A stretch of 64,000 nucleotides of DNA from Gordonia amarae NBRC 15530. GTDB lineage: Bacteria > Actinomycetota > Actinomycetes > Mycobacteriales > Mycobacteriaceae. The translations under genes and the position numbers were made by a program. The notes beneath the pieces were generated by a model, which saw nothing but the letters and a program-made list of their open reading frames with translations, did no database searches and was not told where the DNA came from. Positions 25,317 through 34,149 of the stretch are shown piece by piece. The stretch's first letter is position 1. Each line of letters begins with the position of its first letter. The stretch lies in the NCBI RefSeq assembly GCF_000241345.1, contig NZ_BAED01000050.1, forward strand, positions 62,001 through 126,000. The letters run 5' to 3'.

Positions 25317-26711
25317 TCAGGCTACTTCTTTGCCTTCACCTGAACGTTGTTCCAGCCGCGCGATCGCCGACCGCCCGAACACCTGCTGTTCGGTGATGGC
25401 GAGCTGGCTGCGCGAGCGGGTCGTGAACGCCAGGGTCCAGTCGATGAACGTGGTGAACCGGCTGCGGTGGCCCACCAGGTACATCAGGTGCAGGAACAGC
25501 CAGCCGAGCCAGGCGAGGAAGCCGGCGATCTCGATCTTCTTCTTGGTGCCGGGGATCGGGATCTGCGCGACGGCACTGAGCCGGGCGATGGTGGCCATCG
25601 ACCCCTTGTCCCAGTAGCTGAACGGTTTGCGGGATTGCGCTGTGGCGCCGGACAATCCGGCCTTGATCGCGTCGGTGGCGTACCGCGCGCCCTGGATCGC
25701 GCCCTGCGCCATGCCCGGCACACCGTCGACAAAGGCCATGTCGCCCACCACGAATACCTCCGGGTGACCCGGAATAGTCAGGTCGGGAAGCACTTTCACG
25801 CGGCCGGCCCGGTCTAGTTCCACCTCGCTCTGCGCTTCGAGCTGCTTGCCGAGCGGGCTGGCCGAGACGCCGGCCGACCACACCTTGCACTGGCTCTCGA
25901 TGCGGCGGGTGGTGCCATCTGAGTCTTTGACGACGAGGCCGTCGTAGTCCATGTCGACGACCATCGCGCCGAGCTGCACCTCGACGCCGAGCTTGGCCAG
26001 CTTCTCGGCGGCCTTGCGGCTGAGTTTGCCGCCGTACGGGGGCAGCACGACGGGCGCGCCGTCGAGCAGGATCACCCGCGCGGTGGTGGAGTCGATGTTG
26101 CGGAAGGTGCCCTTGAGCGTCTTGCGCGCCATCTCGGCGATCTGCCCGGCCATCTCCACGCCGGTGGCACCGGCGCCGACGACGACGAAGGTCAGCAGCC
26201 GGTCACGTTCTTCCGGGTCGTCGGACAGTTCGGCCTGCTCGAACGCCCCGAGGATGCGTCCGCGCAGTTCGAGGGCGTCGTCGATGGTCTTGAGACCGGG
26301 CGCGAACTCGGCGAACCGGTCGTTGCCGAAGTACGACTGCCCGGCGCCGGCGGCGATGATGATGCTGTCGTACGAGGTGGTGGTGACCCGTTCGAGGAGC
26401 CGCGAGGTGACCGTCTTGGCGCTGATGTCGATGTCCTCGACCTCACCGAGCACCACGGTCAGGTTCTTCTGCTTGCGGCGCACCACGCGGAAGGGCGGTG
26501 CGATCTGTCCTTCGGAGATGATGCCGGTGGCCACCTGATACAGCAGCGGCTGGAACAGGTGGTGGGTGGTCTTGGCGATCACGGTGACGTCGACGTCGGC
26601 CTTGGCCAGTTCCCGGGCGGCGGTGAGACCGCCGAATCCGGAGCCGATGACGACGACGTGGTGGCGTGCGGTTGTGGTCGCTTGTGCGGGCGGTGTTGCC
26701 GCTGCGGACAT
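25317..26711 (-). CDS. ndh: Type II NADH:quinone oxidoreductase
   Basis: 464 aa from ATG 26711, with GAAAGGA about 9 bases upstream. FAD motif VVIGSGFGGLTAARELAKA at the N-terminus and NAD motif VVVGAGATGVEMAGQIAEM near residue 185; LFQPLLYQVATG and PEVFVVGDMAFVDGVPGMAQ are conserved. A C-terminal hydrophobic/amphipathic stretch (FLAWLGWLFLHLMYLVGHRS) attaches it to the membrane. The enzyme passes electrons from NADH to menaquinone without pumping protons. A palindrome follows the stop. Confidence 0.95.
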   Translation of the reverse strand: MSAAATPPAQATTTARHHVVVIGSGFGGLTAARELAKADVDVTVIAKTTHHLFQPLLYQVATGIISEGQIAPPFRVVRRKQKNLTVVLGEVEDIDISAKTVTSRLLERVTTTSYDSIIIAAGAGQSYFGNDRFAEFAPGLKTIDDALELRGRILGAFEQAELSDDPEERDRLLTFVVVGAGATGVEMAGQIAEMARKTLKGTFRNIDSTTARVILLDGAPVVLPPYGGKLSRKAAEKLAKLGVEVQLGAMVVDMDYDGLVVKDSDGTTRRIESQCKVWSAGVSASPLGKQLEAQSEVELDRAGRVKVLPDLTIPGHPEVFVVGDMAFVDGVPGMAQGAIQGARYATDAIKAGLSGATAQSRKPFSYWDKGSMATIARLSAVAQIPIPGTKKKIEIAGFLAWLGWLFLHLMYLVGHRSRFTTFIDWTLAFTTRSRSQLAITEQQVFGRSAIARLEQRSGEGKEVA

Positions 26712-26884
26712 GGGCGCATCCTTTCGGTCCATCGTCGGCACCCAGGCGGTCGATGCCGTCGTCGATAAACGCTCCATGCCGGTACTCCGGCTACGCCAGT
26801 CGCACTGCCGATGCTAATACACAGGCGACCGCCCACGCACCCGCCTTTACGGGATGTGTGGGCGTGACACCAGGCACGAATGTC

Positions 26885-27268
26885 TCAGCGGACGACGGAC
26901 ACCACGGGCGTGGTCACCAGATCGTCGTCATCCTCCTGCGCCCCGAAGTCGAGCTTGCAGGCGATGTCGTCGAGGGTGCAGTAGCCGTCCTCGACGGCCC
27001 GGATGAGCAGGGCGATCTTGGTGCCCGCGGGCCGCCCGGCGTCGCGGTATTTGGACCGGATCCGGGCCAGATGCGTGCGCACGGTCGCGACGGTGACGAA
27101 CAACCGCTCGGCCACCTCCACCTTGGTGTCACAGACCAGCCAGGTCGACAGGATCTCGACCTCGCGAGCACTGAGCCTCGGCGTGGCCAGGCCAGGGCGC
27201 GGCACGGGGCCGGCCGCCACCGGTGCCGGACCGGTCATGAGTTCATCGGTCACGAGCCAAGCAGTCAT
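26885..27268 (-). CDS. LuxR-type helix-turn-helix protein
   Basis: 127 aa. The core LSAREVEILSTWLVCDTKVE followed by VAERLFVTVATVRTHLARIRSKY is a GerE/LuxR HTH. There is no receiver or ligand domain, only a Pro/Ala-rich N-terminal segment and an acidic tail (QEDDDDLVTT). It is a stand-alone DNA-binding protein of unknown target, 173 bases upstream of ndh on the same strand; control of ndh is possible but unsupported. Confidence 0.8.
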   Translation of the reverse strand: MTAWLVTDELMTGPAPVAAGPVPRPGLATPRLSAREVEILSTWLVCDTKVEVAERLFVTVATVRTHLARIRSKYRDAGRPAGTKIALLIRAVEDGYCTLDDIACKLDFGAQEDDDDLVTTPVVSVVR

Positions 27269-27601
27269 CTGTTTCTCCTACATTCAGTATCGACACCACC
27301 GATCGCGCTGATTCGCTTCAGCAATCTGGTGATGTTCGAACGTAAAGCACCCCGCCGCGATCCTGAATATATGCCAAGAAGCAGTCACCCGTACAGACGA
27401 ATAATCGTGCGACACCAGCACTGGGGGCACGGTTACCCGGGCTAATCGCATTTCGCCGAAAATTAGGGTCTTTCGGCACTTTTCGCAGTTTCAGGCTTGT
27501 GATGGAACCCGCGGATCCGCACCTGTAACGCTCACCTGAGAAACGACGATAGACCTCGGCGACACCCGAGTCGATAGCCCGCTTGATCGACTGCCGATTC
27601 G
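27269..27601. other. Intergenic region with a terminator-like hairpin
   Basis: About 330 bases without a convincing gene. A perfect 7-base stem GCCGAAA (27455-27461) / TTTCGGC (27471-27477) is downstream of the XRE-cupin regulator gene and may end the long amine operon. The rest, including the AT-richer part at 27300-27400, presumably carries the promoter of the LuxR-type gene. Confidence 0.5.
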
Positions 27602-28306
27602 TTACACAGCCGAGTCGGGGAAGGCGATCACTGAGAGGAAGCGCACCGGCAGCTCGATCAGGTCCACGGGTCCGTGCACGCCCTCGCCGTCGAGTTGCAT
27701 CGAGTCGCCCGGCGAGAGCCGGTACACCGAGCGACTGTGCGCGTAGTCCATGACGCCCTCGAGCATGTAGAGGAACTCGGTGCCGGGGTGCTGGAACAGC
27801 GGCTGGGTGACCGACTTCTCGGTCAGCGTCACCAACAGGCACTCCAACCGCTTGTGCTCGCCGCGCAGCGAGCCGAGCAACTCGTACTCGTGGCCCTCCC
27901 GCGAGCCCTCACGCACGATCTCCGCCCCCTCGCCGGCCTTCACGTACACCGCCGATCGTTCGACGTCGGCGCCCCGGAACAGCGAGGTCACGGCCACGTC
28001 GAAGGCAGTGGACAGCCTGGCCAGGGTGCTCAGGCTGCACGAGGTCTGCGCGTTCTCGATCTTGGACAGCATCGCCTTGGAGATGCCCGCCTTGGCAGCC
28101 ATGTCGCCGACGGACAGCCCGGCCTGCAGCCGCAGCCTGCGCACGTTACGGGCGATGGCCGTCTCCAGTTCGAGTTCCTCGACGGGCTGGTCGACGGTGC
28201 GTTCTCGCGCGGTGCCCGACTGGTTGCGGATCAGCGCCGCGGCGGCAGCGGCGTCGATCAGTTCTGCGTCCTGATGCGTTTCGACGGTGCTGTGGTCGGC
28301 TGTCAT
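27602..28306 (-). CDS. XRE-family regulator with cupin domain
   Basis: 234 aa. HTH at residues ~55-105 (IARNVRRLRLQAGLSVGDMA, KAGISKAMLSKIENAQTSCS) and a C-terminal cupin (QPLFQHPGTEFLYMLEGVMD, LSPGDSMQLDG). Such regulators usually sense a small metabolite in the cupin. It is the last gene of the minus-strand amine run, 20 bases after the FAD oxidase stop, and is the obvious candidate for pathway control. The N-terminal ~45 residues are low complexity. Confidence 0.87.
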   Translation of the reverse strand: MTADHSTVETHQDAELIDAAAAAALIRNQSGTARERTVDQPVEELELETAIARNVRRLRLQAGLSVGDMAAKAGISKAMLSKIENAQTSCSLSTLARLSTAFDVAVTSLFRGADVERSAVYVKAGEGAEIVREGSREGHEYELLGSLRGEHKRLECLLVTLTEKSVTQPLFQHPGTEFLYMLEGVMDYAHSRSVYRLSPGDSMQLDGEGVHGPVDLIELPVRFLSVIAFPDSAV

Positions 28307-28326
28307 CGGGCCAAGGATAGTCGCAG

Positions 28327-29529
28327 CTACCGCATCTCCCCCGCCCCCACATACGGGAAGCGGGTGGTGAGCAGGTCACCCTCGGCGAACCGGGAGAACC
28401 GGAAATCGGTTTCCGGGATCCGCGGGTCACTGCTGCGTCCGTCGATGACGAGGTCGGCGGCCAGGCGTCCGACGGCCGGCGAGATCTTGAACCCGTGGCC
28501 GCTGAATCCGGCGGCGATCACCAGCCCGTCCAGCGGCCCCTTCGAGATGATCGGGTTCCAGTCCGGGGTCACGTCGTAGCAGCCGGCGTAGCTGCTGGAA
28601 ATGGCGGCCTCGGTCCAGCCGGGGAAGCGGGTCCCCACCTTCTCGACGGTCAGGTCGATGAACTCCTCGGTGGCCCGGTTGAGGTACGAGTCGGGGTCGG
28701 CGATCTCCAGTTCGGCCAGGTCACTGTTGCCGAAGAGGATCTCCCCGCGCACGTCGGGCCGCACGTACTGCAGCGACACCAGGTCCGAGAACACCGGCAC
28801 CGCACCGAGTTCCACACCCGGGTCGATCATCACGATCTGTTCGCGGTGCACCTTGATGGGCACGTCGATGCCGTACGGCGCCAGGAACGGCGCGGTCCAC
28901 GCCCCGGTGGCCACGACGACGGTGTCCGCCGAGATCGTCGATCCGTCGGCAAGCGTGACACCCGTGACGTTGTCGCCCTCGACCACCAGCCCGGTGACCG
29001 TCGCGCCCTGCTTGATGCGCACCCCGGCCGCCCGTGCCGACGTCGCGAACGCCTGCGCGGTCTGATAGGCGTCGCCGTAGCCGCCACGCTGTTCCCAGCC
29101 GAACGCCGCGAACGGTTCGAGGTCGGCACCCGGCCACATCCCGGCCACCTCGGACTTGTCGATCTCCTCGGTCTGCACACCCACCTCACGCTGCGCGGCA
29201 AGGCTGTTGCGCATGGCCTCGACGTTGGGTTCGCCGACCCCGACCACATAGCCGGTCTGCCGGAACCCGATGTCGGTGCCGAAGATCTCCTCGGCCTTCT
29301 CGAACACCTCGAGCCCGTAGGCGGCCATCGCGGCCAGCGAACTGACCCCGTAGTGGCAGCGGACGATGCCCGACGACTTGCCGGTCATCCCCGAGGCGAC
29401 GGTACCGCGTTCGCACACGACCACATCGGTGACGCCACGCTCAGCGAGCGCCCACGCCGTGGCGGCCCCCTCCAGGCCACCGCCGACGATCACCACGCCC
29501 GCCGTGTCTTTCACAGGGGTATCCGTCAC
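28327..29529 (-). CDS. FAD-dependent amine oxidoreductase (sarcosine oxidase/DAO type)
   Basis: 400 aa from GTG 29529, which overlaps the preceding stop (GTGA). FAD motif VVIVGGGLEGAATAWALAER; SSGIVRCHYGVSSLAAMAAY and the C-terminal GCYDVTPDWNPIISKG and AAGFSGHGFKISPAVGRLAA are typical of the sarcosine/dimethylglycine oxidase family. It likely oxidises an N-methyl or N-alkyl amino acid such as N-methylglutamate or sarcosine, releasing formaldehyde or another aldehyde. Coupled translation with the FMN glutamate synthase domain gene supports a shared pathway; the substrate is inferred. Confidence 0.85.
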   Translation of the reverse strand: MTDTPVKDTAGVVIVGGGLEGAATAWALAERGVTDVVVCERGTVASGMTGKSSGIVRCHYGVSSLAAMAAYGLEVFEKAEEIFGTDIGFRQTGYVVGVGEPNVEAMRNSLAAQREVGVQTEEIDKSEVAGMWPGADLEPFAAFGWEQRGGYGDAYQTAQAFATSARAAGVRIKQGATVTGLVVEGDNVTGVTLADGSTISADTVVVATGAWTAPFLAPYGIDVPIKVHREQIVMIDPGVELGAVPVFSDLVSLQYVRPDVRGEILFGNSDLAELEIADPDSYLNRATEEFIDLTVEKVGTRFPGWTEAAISSSYAGCYDVTPDWNPIISKGPLDGLVIAAGFSGHGFKISPAVGRLAADLVIDGRSSDPRIPETDFRFSRFAEGDLLTTRFPYVGAGEMR

Positions 29530-30857
29530 AGCCCGGCCCCCGGGATCCAGGAGGTGCCGGCCAGCGGCACCCGCGCCATCGCGGCGGCCTCGATCGAAAT
29601 CGCCACCAGGTCCTCGGGTTCGAGGTGCTGCAGGTGCGCCTTGCCGCAGGCGCGGGCAATGGTCTGGGCCTCCATCGTCATCACACGCAGGAAGTTGGCC
29701 AGGCGACGGCCACCGTCGACGGGATCGAAGCGGGCCGCCAGTTCCGGGTCCTGGGTGGTGATGCCGGCCGGGTCCTTCCCGTCCTGGAAGTCGTCGTAGA
29801 AACCGGCGGCCGAGCCGATCTTCTCGTACTCCTCGGCGTAACGGGGATCGTTGTCGCCCAGGGCGATCAGTGCGGCGGTGCCGATGGCGACGGCGTCGGC
29901 GCCCAGCGCCATCGCCTTGGCCACGTCGGCGCCGTTGCGGATACCGCCGGAGACGATGAGCTGCACCTGCCGGTGCACACCGAGTTCCTGCAGCGCCTGC
30001 ACGGCCTGCGGGATCGCGGCCAGCGTGGGGATGCCGACATGTTCGATGAACACGTCCTGGGTGGCGGCGGTGCCGCCCTGCATGCCGTCCACCACAACCA
30101 CATCCGCGCCCGAGTGCACGGCGAGCTTGACGTCGAAGTAGGTGCGGGTGGCGCCCACCTTCACGTAGATGGGTTTCTCCCAGTCGGTGATCTCGCGCAG
30201 CTCGTTGATCTTGATCGCGAGATCGTCCGGGCCGGTCCAGTCGGGGTGCCGGCAGGCGCTGCGCTGGTCGATGCCCTCGGGCAGGGTTCGCATCCCGGCG
30301 ACGCGCTCGGAGATCTTCTGCCCCAGCAACATTCCGCCACCGCCCGGCTTGGCACCCTGACCGAGCACGACCTCGATGGCGTCGGCCTTGCGCAGGTCGT
30401 CGGGGTTCATCCCGTACCGCGACGGAAGATACTGGTACACCAGGTGTTTCGACTGCCCGCGCTCCTCTGGGGTCATGCCGCCGTCGCCGGTGGTGGTGGA
30501 GGTGCCCACCTCCGACGCGCCGCGCCCGAGGGCCTCCTTGGCACCGGCCGACAGCGCACCGAAGCTCATGCCGGCGATGGTGACCGGGGTGTCCAGATGC
30601 AAGGGGTACTTGGCATTCCGGGCGCCCAGCACCACATCGGTGCCGCACTTCTCCCGGTACCCCTCCAGCGGGTACCGCGACATCGACGCACCCAGAAACA
30701 GCAGGTCGTCGAAGTGCGGCAGCGCGCGCTTGGCGCCCCACCCGCGAATATCGTAGATACCGGTCTGCGCGGCCCGCTGAATGGCGGCGATGGTGTTGCG
30801 GTCGAAGGTGGCGGACTCCCGCAGCCCGCGCTGTTCCACACTCAGTTTGTCAGTCAT
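29526..30857 (-). CDS. FMN-binding glutamate synthase-domain protein (GlxD/MgsC type)
   Basis: 443 aa. The stand-alone synthase domain of glutamate synthase: SFGALSAGAKEALGRGASEV, GQGAKPGGGGMLLGQKISER and the FMN-site SGGIRNGADVAKAMALGADA. The Cys cluster that holds the 3Fe-4S centre in full GltB is not conserved here (RACGKAHLQHLEPEDL instead). With the GXGXG-domain and amidotransferase genes upstream it forms a split synthase like GlxBCD or the N-methylglutamate synthase MgsABC. It would make glutamate or an N-alkylglutamate from glutamine or gamma-glutamylamide, 2-oxoglutarate or an amine. Confidence 0.88.
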   Translation of the reverse strand: MTDKLSVEQRGLRESATFDRNTIAAIQRAAQTGIYDIRGWGAKRALPHFDDLLFLGASMSRYPLEGYREKCGTDVVLGARNAKYPLHLDTPVTIAGMSFGALSAGAKEALGRGASEVGTSTTTGDGGMTPEERGQSKHLVYQYLPSRYGMNPDDLRKADAIEVVLGQGAKPGGGGMLLGQKISERVAGMRTLPEGIDQRSACRHPDWTGPDDLAIKINELREITDWEKPIYVKVGATRTYFDVKLAVHSGADVVVVDGMQGGTAATQDVFIEHVGIPTLAAIPQAVQALQELGVHRQVQLIVSGGIRNGADVAKAMALGADAVAIGTAALIALGDNDPRYAEEYEKIGSAAGFYDDFQDGKDPAGITTQDPELAARFDPVDGGRRLANFLRVMTMEAQTIARACGKAHLQHLEPEDLVAISIEAAAMARVPLAGTSWIPGAGL

Positions 30858-30882
30858 TTCTCAAAGTCCTTAAGTATCCCCT

Positions 30883-30989
30883 CGCCGGTTGAGGTGCGAG
30901 CTTGCGAGCCTCGAAACCCGGTGAGATTGCGATGTCCTGTCACGAGGTTTCGAGGCTCGTCGCCAACGCTCCTCGCACCTCAACCGGCG
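30883..30989. repeat. Long palindromic repeat family B, copy 2
   Basis: Near-palindrome with ends CGCCGGTTGAGGTGCGAG and CTCGCACCTCAACCGGCG and inner GAGCCTCGAAACC / GGTTTCGAGGCTCG. It sits inside the amine gene run, between the GXGXG-domain gene and the FMN-domain gene, and may attenuate or process the transcript. Confidence 0.85.
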
Positions 30990-31013
30990 GGTGGGGCCGA
31001 CCGGCGATGAACC

Positions 31014-31733
31014 TCAGTAGGCCGAGGCGTTGTCCACCTTGAAGTGGTACAGCGTCCGCGCCGACCCGTACCGGGTGTACTCCCCCGGATCGTCGTCGCC
31101 GAACCCGGCGGCCTGCAGCAGTTCGGTCAGCTCCTTCACGTGCTCCTCACGCATCGGCTTGGCGATGCAGTCCGCGCCCAGCGAGGCGACGGAACCGCGC
31201 ACATACAGCCGGGTCTCGTAGATCGAATCCCCCAGTCCGTCACCGGCATCGCCGCGGATCACCATGCGGCCGGCCTGCGCCATGAACGCGCTGTTGTGGC
31301 CGACGTTGCCGCCGATGACGATGTCGACGCCCTTCATCGAGATACCGGCACGCGCCGCGGCATCGCCTTTGACCACGAGCAGCCCGCCGTGGGCGGTGGC
31401 GCCCGCGGACTGCGAGGCGTTGCCCTCGACGATCACGGTGCCGCTCATCATGTTCTCGGCCACGCCGGTGCCGGCGTTGCCCTTGATGAGCACGGTGGCC
31501 TGCTGGTTCATCCCGGCGGCGTAGTAGCCGACGTGGCCGTCGATGGTGATGCTGATCGGCTCGTTCACGCCCGCCGCAACGCTGTGGGCGCCGGCCGGAT
31601 TGGTGATCAGCACCTCGCCGGTGATCGGCCCGTGCAACGTCGAGTTGACCTCACGCAGCGGCGTCACCGCGAGATCGAAACTGTGCAGATTGTCTGTGCC
31701 GGCGATCGTGGGCTCGGCGATGGTGTCAGTCAC
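31014..31733 (-). CDS. GXGXG-domain glutamate synthase subunit (GlxC/MgsB type)
   Basis: 239 aa from GTG 31733 with GGAGA upstream. It is the right-handed beta-helix C-terminal domain of GltB as a separate protein: repeated G.....G units such as GNAGTGVAENMMSGTVIVEG and GGNVGHNSAFMAQAGRMVIR. It structurally couples ammonia production and synthase sites. It starts 29 bases after the amidotransferase stop, in the standard B-C-D order of split synthases. Confidence 0.87.
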   Translation of the reverse strand: MTDTIAEPTIAGTDNLHSFDLAVTPLREVNSTLHGPITGEVLITNPAGAHSVAAGVNEPISITIDGHVGYYAAGMNQQATVLIKGNAGTGVAENMMSGTVIVEGNASQSAGATAHGGLLVVKGDAAARAGISMKGVDIVIGGNVGHNSAFMAQAGRMVIRGDAGDGLGDSIYETRLYVRGSVASLGADCIAKPMREEHVKELTELLQAAGFGDDDPGEYTRYGSARTLYHFKVDNASAY

Positions 31734-31762
31734 GGTTTGTCTCCAATCGGGATAGGTGGCCG

Positions 31763-32659
31763 CTAGCGCGTCCAGGCGTAGACGACTTCGGGTTCCGGCT
31801 CCCAGATGCGGGCGCTGCCCACACCCGGCAGGTGCGCGAGGGCGCGGAACTCGCTGGCCATGGCCACCCAGTCGTCGGTTTCGGCGATGACGGCGGGCTT
31901 GCAGGCGATGGCGTCGCGCACCACGGCGAACGAGTCGTGGTTGGACACCAGCAGCGTGTAGAAGCCGTCGAAGGTGGTGCACACCTCCTTGAGCGCGGTC
32001 TCCACATCCTTGCCCTGGGCGAGCTGGTGGGCGACGAAGCGGGCACCCACCTCGGTGTCGTTCTCGCTGTCGAATCCGACTCCGGCGGCGCGTAGTTCGC
32101 GGCGGATGGTGGCGTGGTTGGAGAACGAACCGTTGTGCACCAGGCACTGCTCGGGGCCCACCGCGTACGGATGCGCACCCGACGGGGTGACGGCGGATTC
32201 GGTGGCCATCCGGGTGTGGCCCACACCCTGCCAGCCCGACGCCCCGTCCAGACCCCACCTCAGAGCCAGGTCACGCGGTGCGCCAACACCTTTGAGGACG
32301 GTGAGGTCGGCGCCGAAGCCGGCGATCAGCGCGTCGGGATAGGTGGCCTTGACCACGGCGAGCAGTTCCTCGGACTGCACGGGCGCCGAGATGACCAGCG
32401 TCTCGTCGACGAGCTTGGCCTCGACGGTCTGCCCGACGGCGGCGGTAAGTGCCGCGGCGGCGTCGGCCGGGGTGACGTCCACCTCCAGGACGCTGACGCA
32501 GCCGTGCCCGGCGGGCGACCAGGCGTCGTTGCCGTAGACGGCGATACCGGCCGAATCGGCTCCGCGGTCCTGCATTTCGCCGAGCATCCGGGCCAGCAGC
32601 TCCCCGAGCCGCGGCTCAAGTTCCGGGTTGCGCAGATGCAGTCCGACAATTCCACACAT
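31763..32659 (-). CDS. Class II glutamine amidotransferase (GlxB/MgsA type)
   Basis: 298 aa beginning MCGIVGLHLRN; Cys2 is the N-terminal nucleophile after Met removal. GHTRMATESAVTPSGAHPY and LVHNGSFSNHATIRREL are Ntn amidohydrolase motifs. It hydrolyses glutamine (or a gamma-glutamylamide) and channels ammonia or amine to the synthase subunits. An upstream in-frame extension is ignored because the enzyme needs Cys at position 2. Gene order and spacing tie it to the two synthase fragments. Confidence 0.9.
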   Translation of the reverse strand: MCGIVGLHLRNPELEPRLGELLARMLGEMQDRGADSAGIAVYGNDAWSPAGHGCVSVLEVDVTPADAAAALTAAVGQTVEAKLVDETLVISAPVQSEELLAVVKATYPDALIAGFGADLTVLKGVGAPRDLALRWGLDGASGWQGVGHTRMATESAVTPSGAHPYAVGPEQCLVHNGSFSNHATIRRELRAAGVGFDSENDTEVGARFVAHQLAQGKDVETALKEVCTTFDGFYTLLVSNHDSFAVVRDAIACKPAVIAETDDWVAMASEFRALAHLPGVGSARIWEPEPEVVYAWTR

Positions 32660-32697
32660 GTCTATGTTCCTTCGAGTTCGTTGATCAATTCGCCGAC

Positions 32698-32752
32698 CAC
32701 TGCCGGTTGAGGTGCGAGGAGCGCGAGCGACGAGCCTCGAAACCCCGTGAGA
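32698..32752. repeat. Palindromic repeat family B, half copy 3
   Basis: Only the left half of the element is present: CACTGCCGGTTGAGGTGCGA through GACGAGCCTCGAAACCCCGT. It is in the 128-base gap between the glutamine synthetase-like gene and the amidotransferase gene. Without its other half it cannot form the long hairpin by itself. Confidence 0.8.
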
Positions 32753-32787
32753 TACATACGTCCGCAACCACTGCCGTGACGCAGGGT

Positions 32788-34149
32788 TCAGAACGCCGTG
32801 AGGTACTTCTCGACCTCCCACGGCGACACCGCCGAATGCCAGGAGAAGAACTCCTCCCGCTTGAGGTGCGAGAAGTACTCGGACACCTTCTGGGCATCGG
32901 CGGGCCAGCCGTCGGGAATGGCGGCGTCGAGCACACCGCTGACGACGGCGTCACCGTCGAGCGCCTCGACCGCGTGCAGCAGGGTAAGCGGTAATTCGCT
33001 GATGTGCGCGGGGCAGGTGCCGAGGGCGCCCGGGTCGAGACTGCGCTTGATGCCGTCGAGTCCGGCGCCGAGGGCGGCCGCGATGGCCAGGTACGGGTTG
33101 GCCGAGCCGTCGCCGCCACGCAGTTCGAGGCGCTGTTCGTCGGGGACGCGCACGTAGTGGGTGCGGTCGTTGCCGCCGTAGGTGGCGCGGCGTGGTGCCC
33201 AGGAGGCGCCGGAGCGGGTGGCGGTGGCACCGGTTCGCTTGTAGGAGTTGACCGTCGGCGCGATGAGCGCCTGCAGGGCGGGGGCGTGTTCGAGAACGCC
33301 ACCGAGGAAGCCGTAGGCGGTGGGCGACAGCCCCAGACCGCGGTCGTCCTCGCCTCCCGTGCCCGGGAAGACCGGGGTGCCGGCGGAGGTGAGCGAAAGG
33401 TGCAGGTGCAGACCGGATCCGGTGCGTTCGGCGAACGGCTTGGGCATAAAGGTGGCCAGCATGCCGCGTTCGGCGGCGAAGGTGCTCAGGATGTAGCGCA
33501 GGGTGATGACACGGTCGGCGGTGGTGAGGGCGTCGGCGTACTGGAAGTTCTGCTCGAACTGCCCGTTGCCGTCCTCGTGGTCGTTGGCGTAGTTGCTCCA
33601 GCCGAGCTGGTTCATGGCGTCGGAGACGCTGGTGAGGTGGTCGTACATGCGGGTCAGGCCGCGCACGTCGTAGCAGGGCTGGTCGGCGTCGTCGGCGTCG
33701 TCCGCGGTCACCAGCCGGCCGTCGGCGGCCTTCTTGAGCAGGAAGTATTCGACCTCGGCACCCACCCACGGCTCGAAGCCGGCGTCGGCGGCGCGGGCGA
33801 TGAGGGACTTGAGGATGACACGCGGGGCAAACGGCCACGCCTTGCCCTCCACGTGCGGATCGCAGTGGACGATGGCCAGACCCTCTTTGATGAACGGGAC
33901 CGGCAGGAACGACGACGGGTCGGGAACGGCCATCAGGTCGGGATCCTTGGGTTCCTGCCCGATGGCGCCGACGGCGTAGCCGGCGAATCCGACTCCGTCG
34001 GTCGCGAGTTCGTCGACGGCCGAGACCGGCACGAGCTTCGCGCAGGGCTTGCCGCGCAGATCGACGAACATAGCGAGGATGAACCTGATCCTGTGCTTGG
34101 CACAGAGGTCGGCGAGTTCGTTGGTGCCTGTCTCGGTGGTGTCTGTCAT
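32788..34149 (-). CDS. Type III glutamine synthetase-like ligase (GlnT/GmaS type)
   Basis: 453 aa from ATG 34149 with GGAG about 6 bases upstream. GAEVEYFLL, SNYANDHEDGNGQFEQNF, GSGLHLHLSLTS and RLELRGGDGSANPYLAIAAA are glutamine synthetase metal and substrate motifs. The divergent GlnT class includes gamma-glutamylmethylamide synthetase, which joins glutamate and methylamine with ATP. Beside amine oxygenases and a split synthase it more likely glutamylates a released amine than serves general nitrogen assimilation. The distinction from GlnT proper cannot be made by eye. Confidence 0.88.
   Translation of the reverse strand: MTDTTETGTNELADLCAKHRIRFILAMFVDLRGKPCAKLVPVSAVDELATDGVGFAGYAVGAIGQEPKDPDLMAVPDPSSFLPVPFIKEGLAIVHCDPHVEGKAWPFAPRVILKSLIARAADAGFEPWVGAEVEYFLLKKAADGRLVTADDADDADQPCYDVRGLTRMYDHLTSVSDAMNQLGWSNYANDHEDGNGQFEQNFQYADALTTADRVITLRYILSTFAAERGMLATFMPKPFAERTGSGLHLHLSLTSAGTPVFPGTGGEDDRGLGLSPTAYGFLGGVLEHAPALQALIAPTVNSYKRTGATATRSGASWAPRRATYGGNDRTHYVRVPDEQRLELRGGDGSANPYLAIAAALGAGLDGIKRSLDPGALGTCPAHISELPLTLLHAVEALDGDAVVSGVLDAAIPDGWPADAQKVSEYFSHLKREEFFSWHSAVSPWEVEKYLTAF

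Noticed and set aside
27318..27842. A 174-codon frame overlapping the XRE-cupin gene
   Set aside because: It is a different frame of the regulator's own strand with no domain and lacks a ribosome site.
29530..30741. In-frame extension of the FAD oxidoreductase to 804 codons
   Set aside because: The extra ~400 residues are Arg/Gly/His-rich and antisense-frame-like over the glutamate synthase-domain gene; the GTG at 29529 directly overlaps the previous stop.
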